Shown: positions 55,961-64,000 of the stretch, in pieces | Numbering within the stretch: the first letter of the stretch is position 1 | Layout of the letters: each line of letters opens with the position of its first letter | Source: Dipteronia dyeriana | Taxonomy: Eukaryota > Streptophyta > Magnoliopsida > Sapindales > Sapindaceae | Reading direction: 5' to 3' | DNA: 64,000 nucleotides | NCBI GenBank assembly: GCA_032871835.1 | Contig: CM065297.1 | Location: 35,775,098 to 35,839,097, forward strand | The notes under the pieces: generated by a model | The model's database searches: none | What the model was told of the DNA's origin: nothing | What the model saw: only the letters and a program-made list of their open reading frames with translations | Translations under genes and position numbers: made by a program

Positions 55961-57200
55961 TGGACTTTAATTGCGGTTATGGGTTTGTACCTTAAATCAA
56001 ACTTGGTAAGTTCCAGGGCCCATAAGACTAGTCTTCCGGATACTTCCGATCTTTGCAGGAACTAAGGAAGAGGTTGGTCTGTCACTACTTCTATTGAGTG
56101 GGCTTGAAAGTAAAGACGGAGCTTCCTTGTCGAGGTCACGAAGACATAAGAGAGTTTTTTATAGAAGGGTATAATTCTTTTCCGGCTTGGTTAAGGCATG
56201 ACTTACGTAGTATATAGGTCGTCGGACCTTATCTCCACATTCCTTGACTAGGGCCCCAGTCACTGCCGTTTATGAAACGGCTAAATAAATTTACAGCTCC
56301 TCTCCCGAACTTGCCTTAACCAGTAATGAACGGCTTGACAGATACTTCTTCAAAGCTTGCTTGCTCTCTTGGTCCCATTTCATGTTCCTTCCCTGTTTGA
56401 TAGCTTTGGAGAAAGGGAAACATTTATCGGTGGACCGAGAAATGAACCTTTAGAGCGTTGTAATCAGCTCGATCAAGACTTGAACCTGCATGAGCGACGT
56501 GAGGGATTCTAGATCCAGGATAGCCTTGAACTTTTCTGTGTTAGCCTCTATTCCTCTCTCGTGAACCATGAAGCCTACAAACTTTCCTACAATTACCCCG
56601 AAAGCACACTTGGAGGGGTTCAATCTCATTCGGTTTTTCTTAGGATCAGGAAAGTTCTACGAAGGTAATCATGATGTCCTTCTATGGTCGGTGACTTGGT
56701 AATCATATCACTGATATATAATTCCATTGATCCTCCACTTTCGGGCAGCTCCTGCATTCGTAAGCCCGAACGGCATCACCTTGTAGCAGTACAGACCTTG
56801 CCTAGTGATGAAGCTAGTCTTGTCTTAGTCGGCAGGGTGCATCATGATCTGGTTGTATCCTAATAATGCATCCATAAAGCTTAGGAGCTTTTTTAAGGAT
56901 GTGGAGTCAACCAATTGATTGATCTTTGGTAAAGGAAAATCGTCTTTAGGTCAGGCCGTCGGTGTAGTCAACACAAATTTGTCATCTGCCTTCACGACCA
57001 TGACCACGTTGGAGATCCACTTGGGGTAGTGTACCTCTCTGATGAAGCCTGCTCTGATCAACTTGTTCACTTCTTCTTGAACCACGAAATTTCTTTCGGC
57101 ATTAAAATGGCACCTTTTTTGTCCGACGGACTTGAAGGTCGGATCTACTGCCAAATGGTGATCAGTCAATGATATTGGGATCCCAGGAATCTCATCGCGA
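55961..57200 (-). pseudogene. Element F: reverse transcriptase
   Basis: 57169-56951: 'HHLAVDPTFKSVGQKRCHFN', 'EEVNKLIRAGFIREVHYPKW' and 'ISNVVMVVKADDKF', the Tat-type RT N-terminus. Then, in shifted frames, 'INQLVDSTSLKKLLSFMDAL', 'YCYKVMPFGLTNAG' and the catalytic box at about 56700-56725 as 'YISDMITK' (YIDD with Asp to Ser). '[19 protein letters not shown]' follows. Multiple stops and the damaged catalytic box show it is dead. Confidence 0.85.
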
Positions 57201-57957
57201 CTCTAAGCGAAGACGTCACCGAATTCTTTAAGGAGCCCAATCAGACCTTCATTCACTCCCGGCTAGAGGATCGCTCCGACCTTAATGACTTTTGAAGGGT
57301 CATCCACCCGGATGGGTACCTTATCTAGCTTGTCCACTAGATGCCTGCAGGCCTATTCCCTACTCTGCTCCTCTTCATCTAGAATCTCGGCATTATCCTC
57401 TGGGTGGTTTATGAGCTCTACATCCTCTAAGGTCATCACGGGGGTTACCCCATCCTGTATCACCATAACCTGTGCGGACTGTTTCACTAAGGCTGTCGGG
57501 CTGGCGGATATTACATAGCGCTTCCTAGCTGCTTGCTGATCACCACACATTTCCCCCACATTGTCTCCTACTAGAAACTTTAGGACGTTGTGGTAAATGG
57601 ATAAGACCCCTTCAAGGATGACAGGAAAGGTCTTCCTAATATCGCGTTGTTGGCTAATGGAGTATCCACCACCATGAAGTCCGTCATGATTTTTTACTGG
57701 AGGGGTTATGTAGCTATTGTAACACCACTGTTTCAAGTTTAGCTTTTTCAATGTATCCTTAAAGAGGATGTCGACGCTACTACCTGTGTCAACAAGCACG
57801 CGATGGACCAAGCAGTTGGCAATTTGTACCTTGACCACCATGGGATCATCATGAAGTTGCACGGTGTTGTAGACATCAGCCTCAGTGAAAATAATGTGCA
57901 CCTACTGGATGGAGCCAGCTTGGCTTTGGTCGACCTTGAAGATACCTCGCCATTCAT
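57201..57957 (-). pseudogene. Element F: aspartic protease region
   Basis: The 182-residue open stretch 57901-57353 reads 'IIFTEADVYNTVQLHDDPMV' and 'VLVDTGSSVDILFKDTLKKL', with the active site D-T-G-S-S intact, then 'TFPVILEGVLSIYHNVLKFL'. The last part holds the acidic linker to RT ('NAEILDEEEQS'). Immediately upstream is the 'ISGGPTLDDTSNN' linker to gag. Confidence 0.87.
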
Positions 57958-59880
57958 CTACACGAGGGACCTTTCTCGCATGGTTTTTTCAGGAATTATT
58001 GGAGGTGTCATCCAATGTAGGACCTCCACTGATGGTATGTATCACCTGGATTTGTTCCATAAGATCAGCTTGCACCCTTTTTCTTTTATCGACGTGCTCA
58101 CGGATCTCAGCTTGTACTTCCCTCCCAGTCAGAATGCTGTCTATGACTTGCTACACGAATTCTATCAAGCATCCTCCCATAGTCAGAGCCTTAATCTGGT
58201 TAAGTAGGTTATAGCACTCCGAAGTGTTGTGGCCCACGTGTTCATGACAGTCGCAGTACTTATATCTGTTCCTTCTATTGACGGGGGCTTTCATGGGCGT
58301 GGGCTTCTGTAGTAGCCCCTTATCCCGGATTGCTAGGTAGATCATTTCAGAGGATACGTTTAAGGGGGGTGTAGTGATCGTATCCTCTCTAATATCGCGC
58401 TATAGGGGCTACTGTCCTTGGAGGGTCGAAGCCCACGAAGGGGTTCGCCTTATTGGGTACCTTTCATGCTTGGGTTGAGAAACGGGAAAATGGAAGGTTG
58501 ACTTGTTGGGAGCTTTGTTCTGATTCTTAAAAACTGGTTCAGGTCTTAGAGTTTCCTTCTTTTATCGTTTTACCATTCCCATGTCGTAATGCTCTATTTT
58601 GACCTGGAGTTGTTCATTGACTTTGACTAGCTCTAGTGCCCGATCATAGGCCTCTTGGTAGGTCTCTAGAGGTCGCTTTGTAAATGATCGAAAAAGCTTA
58701 CCCGCACATAGGTTCCGTTTGAAATTCGTGAAGGTCTCTTTCTTAGTGAAGACCCTCATCTAGATGACCTCCTTGTGGAACCACTCCACGTAAGTCCATA
58801 AAGTTTCCCCTCGCTCTTGGATCACATACTGTAAATAGAATACATCCTTCATCTGGGGTTTGATTCCCTGGAATTATGAGCATAGATCAGTTGATAGCTT
58901 TGTGAAAGAGTCCACACTACCCGCGGGGAGCTTTCTGAACCATGTCTTGGTGTAGTCGGTCATGGTGGTAGGGAAAATTCAGCACGTAGCGGCCCTGGTT
59001 GTGTTTTGGACTTCCATCTGTTGGTTGAAGCTTTCCAAGTGGCTCAAAGGATCCTTCGTACCAGAGTACTTGTCTGATGGCATCTTAATCTTTGATGGTT
59101 GCTCCGCCTCCTAGATTCTTCTTGTAAAAGGGGCATTCATCTCGCTCAGGGGTTTTTTTTTACCTCCTTACCCTTCCCTATTTTCAACTGCTAGATCTCG
59201 TTTTGCATCTTTGCCAACTAGTTCCTTAAACACTTATTTATGTGTTTCTTAAAGTCAACCTTAGAGCTCTCGCTGTCAGATCCCCCTGACGAGCTAGAAA
59301 CCTCCATTTTGTCATCCTCAGGGATGGGGTCAGCTTACACTGTTTATCGGTTACCTTTGACTTCAGCTCGAGATTCCCTTCTGGAATTCACCGGTCGATG
59401 AGGGCTGTGAGGTGCCCTTGGCAAAACTTCTACTGCCGACTTAACCTATCTAGGTTGATAGTTTTTTGGCCTATCCGGGATCAGGGACATGGGCTTTTAC
59501 CTTTCCCAGATGAAGGTTGTAGGCCCTCTCCTATGGTAGGCAGGGATCGCTAGGGGGGTCCCAGTCGATCGATACCAGGCTGCCTAGCAGCTGGTCAGCT
59601 TGCTTTTCCTCTTATTACTAGATCTACCAGTTGAGGATCAATCCCTTTTGTCGTAAGATGGGGGCAGACATTCTCCATAATGGTTGTTGCATGTTGATTG
59701 ATCACAGTTGGGTCCATCGCTAGAGGGGTTGGAGCCCGCTCTACACTTGGCTGATGAGAGGCTGGCTTATGATGCTTGGATTTCTTTCCCTTTTTCTATC
59801 CTTTCTAGGCGGAGGGTGTAGATGGATTTCCTGAGGTTTTGAGTTGTCCTTAAGAAGAGCAAAGCCTCATGATTACTGCA
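57958..59880 (-). pseudogene. Element F: gag
   Basis: 58759-58562: 'TFTNFKRNLCAGKLFRSFTK' and 'RPLETYQEAYDRALELVKVN', gag core end. 58345-58151: 'YKYCDCHEHVGHNTSECYNL' (zinc-fold like, C-x-C form with His and Cys) and 'LLNQIKALTMGG'. 58780-59100 is a decayed gag core ('KMPSDKYSGTKDPLSHLESF') and 59110-59880 the N-terminal part with no firm motif. Many stops. Order and motifs are those of Tat gag. Confidence 0.8.
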
Positions 59881-59920
59881 AAACAACAAACTCGTAGGTG
59901 TAGATATTACGGTGTGGGTT

Positions 59921-59939
59921 GTTCCCACGGACGGTGCCA
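59921..59939 (-). other. Primer-binding site of element F (Arg-tRNA type)
   Basis: Minus strand reads tggcaccgtccgtgggaac, two changes from TGGCGCCGTCTGTGGGAAC, the primer site usual in Tat-lineage elements. It lies five bases inside the LTR end. Confidence 0.88.
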
Positions 59940-59944
59940 GAAAG

Positions 59945-61197
59945 TTTTAGTGGAGAACTTGCTCAAGGTAAGAAATTTCAGTTAACACCATCGAGACCAC
60001 CACCACATAGGCGATGGCCGGGGTTGGTACCTTTGGCACTTAACCTGGTTTAATAAAGACGGTTGTATGAATTTAAGTGCAATAAAGACGGTTTTGTAAT
60101 GATTTTGTTATTATCCGTGAATACGATACAAATGGATTTCTATACACTATTGATCTCTCTTGGATATAATAGGGACCCCGTGCTTGTCGAGTCTTAGATC
60201 ATAGTTGAGGCTGAGTTATGAATACATAATTTAGTCTGAAATCTCCAACTCTTTCCTTGACCTGTCAATTATCGATTCTTCTATCTCCTTCCTCTCTTCA
60301 TTCTTAGTCCATTTATACACAGTCCAAATAGGTTAAATTTGTGACTCTCCCACCCAGATTCTAAGAATCCTCCCCCACTTTATCGGGTGGGATCTTTTAT
60401 TTAAAAGTCATTGAATTTAGATTAATAACGGATTCAAGAATATTTTAGAAGATAAGTTTGTTTCCTCTTTGGATTCAACCTCTTGCCCTACATGTATGCA
60501 GTGTTTCGATGTTCGTTAAAGTGTAGATGGGATCCCGTATCCTTCGTGGCATGACTCTTCATGGTGGTCAACGAGTTCGCTACTTGTTGTTTCGTAGAGC
60601 GAGGTAGATCTATACCTTAGTTTCGGTCCCAGAAGCTTGGCCTGACCTTTCCTAGTCCTTTAGAGCTTGAGACAGCCTTATGGGCACTCACTGGGGGTAT
60701 CATGGATTAGGCAAGGTTCTTCTTTCCTGTGCAGGTAGGTTCAAGTTTCCCTTAGCGAATTGAAGCATTACTATAGCATGAATCTGATCCCCTTAAAGAG
60801 CCCCTTTTTCATGTCTGGAATGGATAGCGGGCTTATTTCGACCTCGAAAAGCCTTGATTTGGAAGGAGCTTAATTCGTTTGTGTTAGGCTTCACCTCAAA
60901 TGTTTCCTGAGCTAGGTGACCTTTCCTTGTTTTCATGGGGTCGTTCCAGAGGCAGGCCCTCAAAATCGATGTTCTAGGATAGGTGACCTCGAGAAGCCCA
61001 GGTAACCGCGTATCGGGCTTTGCCTGAATTCCAGTGTTCGTGTGTGGGCTCGACCTGGTCGTGTCGAGCTTTATTCTTAATAGTTCTGAAGCCCGATGAC
61101 CCTTCCTCGCTTCTGCGGGGTAGCTTTATGGCTTTGATTCGAGCTAGGAGAGTGAAAAAAATCTCTTTGGTCCCCAAGCCAAATTTTGCTATTAACA
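59945..61197 (-). repeat. 5' LTR of element F
   Basis: 1253 bp, aligned with 51374-52656. It starts ttttagtgg where the other copy has tgttagcgg, so the terminal dinucleotide has mutated. Ends 'gctattaaca', then the TSD aaatc. Confidence 0.88.
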
Positions 61198-61202
61198 AAA
61201 TC

Positions 61203-61734
61203 TATCAATGCTTAAAGAAGGATTCTCTCATAAGCCAGCCAAGTAGTTGTGTAGTAGAGAATTTAAGTGATAGGAGTCTTTATCTCACCAAATCCGACCA
61301 AGTAGTCCCCAGTGAGAAATATTGCCTCAAGATAACCCTTAAAGATAGATTAGCACTTAGTAATCGAATCGGTTCTTAAAGAATGGATTGCCCCCTATTC
61401 GTGTATGAATTTCATTGGCTCCCGCATTCACATCACATACCATTTCTTACCGTTTGCATTATAACTAACCTAATTGCATGTTAGATTATTTAACCTAATT
61501 GTAGTTTGCGTTGTAGTTATTACGCTTTCCAAATCCAACCAACCATCCTTACCTTTACATGCTTAGCTTTAGTTTAACATTAGTTAACTAGTTTTAGCCA
61601 TTTAATTTCCCTTTCTCTATTTATGACACCAGACTTGTCATTGTACTAGTTTTATAAACTTTTTAGGCATTGTTGTGGTTTTTATAAATATTTTTTGACG
61701 TATGATTTTCTAACAACAAAAACATAACTCGTCA
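61203..61734 (+). mobile_element. 3' LTR of element C, last part
   Basis: Resumes the C LTR after element F ('tatcaatgcttaaag') and ends 'cataactcgtca', aligned with 34513-35045. Right of it the sequence changes to the interior of element S, so C inserted into S. Confidence 0.87.
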
Positions 61735-62593
61735 ATTCCTCCTTTCTTAGAATGATAGTAGTTATGGTTGTAATCAAATCTCTTCCTGTTTGAGGCCGAT
61801 ATAATTTTTTTGATAACAATTCCTTCATATTTAGGGTTGATATGATTGTTATTGCAATTGTTGAACTTGGTAGAAATGCCCTATATGCTAAAAGGAAAAT
61901 TCATTCATTGTGATTCATTATACCTTGATAAGTTTTGTTTTCAGTGTGTAGATTAGAATAACCTTTGCTAGGTTAACATGGAAGAGAAAACTAGAATCAA
62001 GGGAGAAGGTAGCGAAGCTAGATGCAATAGCCAAGGGCTTGAAAGAAATTAATTCTTCAAGTAAGGTACCCATCTCCAAGCTTTTTGGTAGCACAAGTAG
62101 CTAGCAAAGCTTGTATGATCTCAAGGTATCTTTTTTCTTTTTTTCCTTTTGGCTTCATTTTATGTCAAAAAGGGGGAGAAATATGATATTGTTTTAGCAT
62201 ATCTTTTTTTGTGTATTTGTCAAGTATTGAACTTTATATGGTATGTAATATCCTGAATGAGATATCATTGATTGATATGCATGTCTTTAGGGGAAGCATA
62301 CATGAATCCATTTTGGTCTTAAGTGTCATATTCCATATTGAACTTAAATGCCATATTCTTGTCAAGTATATTTCCGTATATTCTCTTGTATATTCTTTTG
62401 CTTAAAATTTATTTTAGGTAATATCAAGAGTTGCTCACATGAACAAGTTTTAGACTTGTTGAAGACTAGTCTAGGTGTATTAACTCATTGTAACGTGAGG
62501 GTGAGTTTTGTGACCAATGTGACCAATCTTCATGTTGTATGTTTTAGTATCTTGTAAATGTGTTTTCACATAGGATTTTCCAAAGGGGGTGAT
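61735..62593 (+). pseudogene. Element S: 3' interior with the end of an ORF
   Basis: A frame at about 61965-62105 reads 'TFARLTWKRKLESREKVAKL', then 'DAIAKGLKEINSSS' and 'KLFGSTSS' and a stop, the C-terminus of a basic, helical protein; earlier codons are cut by a stop at about 61946. Downstream 'tcaaaaagggggagaaat' (62165-62182) is the extra PPT-like motif characteristic of Sireviruses between the coding region and 3' LTR. The rest is non-coding. Confidence 0.6.
62582..62593 (+). other. Polypurine tract of element S
   Basis: aaagggggtgat directly before the 3' LTR start tgttaggatt. A second purine tract lies 400 bp upstream. Confidence 0.85.
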
Positions 62594-64000
62594 TGTTAGG
62601 ATTTTGAGTTGTGTTGGCATTATTCTATATCACTTGTATTGATTAGTTTTTTTACATTGATGATGATTCAAGCTTCAAAGAAGAATTGGCAACTTATCAA
62701 GCAAGATTATGTCTTCATTGAGAAGTTTTCTTCACTGCTCAACAAAGGTATATTTAGACCTTATTTTATAAGTCCCTCCATCGTTCTACTCATTTTATAT
62801 AACTCATTCACACACGTGATATTGAATGCTCATGCATTAGTGATAAATTGACATGTTTTGTAAATTACATGTATTTGGTTATATCTAGGTAATAGCATTC
62901 CTATGTGTTTGTCTGTTAATGTTTCAAGGACCTTGGACTTGAATTTAGAATCGTATTGTTCCTTATTGAGTTCCGGTCATTTCGGTTACTCATTCATTCA
63001 ATTTTGAGTTCCGAGCAAATAGATACCAAACTTTACAGTAACTTATTATGCCTTGTCTTCGTCTTCGTGTATCGAGTCAAATTCATAATTTTTGGTCTAA
63101 GTTTCATAGTCATCCATGTGTGAGAGAGAGTCCCGGTTTGTAACCCGCAAATGGATTCAACTTCGGAGTTTAGAGGCCAGAGAACGATAGAAGAACGCGT
63201 AGGTGTACGAGGGAGGAAGTGAGTGGCCAAAGGCCACCAAGCCTTACTCTCCCTTTCCTCGAGATACCCATGCACCATCTCGGGGATGGGAGGTGGCTTG
63301 TGTCCAATGACCCCTCCAATATCTCCCTCTCACTTTTTATTCTTAGAAGAAAATTTGAAAAACATTGTATAGAAAATTTTCTCTTAACTTTCTCGTCTCC
63401 CAAACACTATAACTTTCTCTTTTGAACAACGATTCAACTGATTCAAGTTGGAGATTGTTTCTTTATCAATCCTCTAACATTTCCAGGAAGGTTGAGGTCA
63501 TTTATTCATGTTTTTCTTATGGTTTTCCATAAAAAAAAGGGACCTCACTTTTTCTTTTAAGGCATTGAAAATTTCTTATGTTTTGATCTTCAAAGTTTTT
63601 CAAGTACCTTGGGTTTTCTTCTTCTATCTACTTATGATTAATGTGTATACTTTGATTAGAGTTTTAGACTCTGTTGAAGTTAGACTGAACATGACTAGAA
63701 TCTCACATATTGAGTTAGATTTTTTCTGGAATCTATGTTTTCACATGTTTTTGAATTGTCTTGTGCTAGCTTTTGATTTAGGACTATTGTTGATTCATTT
63801 GAATGATTTTGTTGATAAAAAGTTTATACTTGTGTCAAGTTCTTTATTTGAACATATATTGGATTAACAAATTTGATTGAGTACTTAGAGCTATTTTGAC
63901 TTTGATTGAATATTATGAGAAAAAAATAATCTAGGTTTTTGCTAGATCTTTGATTGATATCAATTCATGATTCTAGCATGTTTTTGTGTATGTTACTAAA
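62594..64000 (+). mobile_element. 3' LTR of element S (runs off the window)
   Basis: Starts tgttaggattttg after the PPT. 62594-63330 matches the first part of the solo LTR at 409 onward, and 63331-64000 matches 9998-10700 of the 5' LTR closely. It would need roughly 1.2 kb more beyond the window. ORFs inside are LTR sequence. Confidence 0.87.

Larger units (their letters stand above)
51374..61197 (-). mobile_element. Tat-type (Retand-like) Gypsy element F
   Basis: 9824 bp, minus strand: 3' LTR 51374-52656, PPT, an antisense ORF remnant and tandem array, pol, gag, primer site, 5' LTR 59945-61197. Flanks gaatc (51369-51373) and aaatc (61198-61202) form a TSD with one change; the intact C 5' LTR reads 'gaatctatc' here. 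The Arg-type primer site, the gag-pol order PR-RT-RH-IN and the extra sequence between integrase and 3' LTR fit the Tat lineage. Heavily decayed. Confidence 0.9.

Noticed and set aside
57285..58214. Plus-strand ORFs of 77 to 134 residues opposite protease and gag of F
   Set aside because: Antisense shadows of the protease and gag frames, which carry the recognisable motifs (DTGSS, zinc fold).

Overview
This is nuclear DNA of a flowering plant, most likely a eudicot, from a repeat-packed (pericentromere-like) region. It is AT-rich and I see no host gene, rRNA, tRNA or CRISPR array. Nearly all of it is LTR retrotransposons inserted into one another, plus one PIF/Harbinger DNA transposon. Plant-specific marks are initiator-Met-tRNA primer sites beside Copia LTRs, Asp- and Arg-type primer sites beside Gypsy LTRs, and protein motifs of Copia, Athila, Tat and Harbinger families. 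Element names below (S, C, B, A, G, D, E, F, H, T) are local labels only. The species cannot be told from the sequence.

Layout. 1-3060: a degenerate plant retroelement-type ORF split by a Sirevirus-like solo LTR (409-2586, perfect target duplication). 3174-3353: minisatellite. About 3756-4351: a possible LTR fragment, cut by a Harbinger element whose decayed transposase lies at 5040-6155 (- strand). 7744-9982: Tekay-like Gypsy LTR T (- strand), lying inside the 5' LTR of Sirevirus-like element S (9983-11851, PBS at 11853). At 12412/12413 S stops and the truncated Copia element A (- strand) begins. A is interrupted by the complete Athila-like Gypsy element G (15688-24845, TSD ACCAC) and resumes to its PBS and 5' LTR (26359-28444). 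A lies in Copia element B (28445-31495), which lies in the 5' LTR of element C (31496-35045). That LTR also holds solo LTR H (32267-34323). C's interior (35046-50282) holds solo LTR E (36551-38176 plus 47026-47817, TSD CGTAT). E is split by Copia element D of the same LTR family (38177-47020, TSD GAATT). C's 3' LTR (50283-61734) is split by Tat-type Gypsy element F (51374-61197). After C, the 3' end of S resumes (61735-62593) and its 3' LTR runs off the window.

Reading. The order of insertion is S < C < B < A < G, with E < D and F as side branches in C. One deletion joining S to A at 12412/12413 would explain why C lacks the start of its 5' LTR and why B and A lack their 3' ends. Most elements are dead: stop codons, frameshifts and lost catalytic residues are common.

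Two elements look non-autonomous in an informative way. G keeps gag, protease and integrase in the normal order but lacks reverse transcriptase and RNase H, and the joint is in frame. C has Athila-type ends and primer site, no pol at all, and one gag-like coiled-coil/zinc-knuckle ORF. F carries an antisense ORF remnant with its own TATA box, running into a 99-bp (33-codon) tandem array. All family assignments come from reading motifs, not from a database search.
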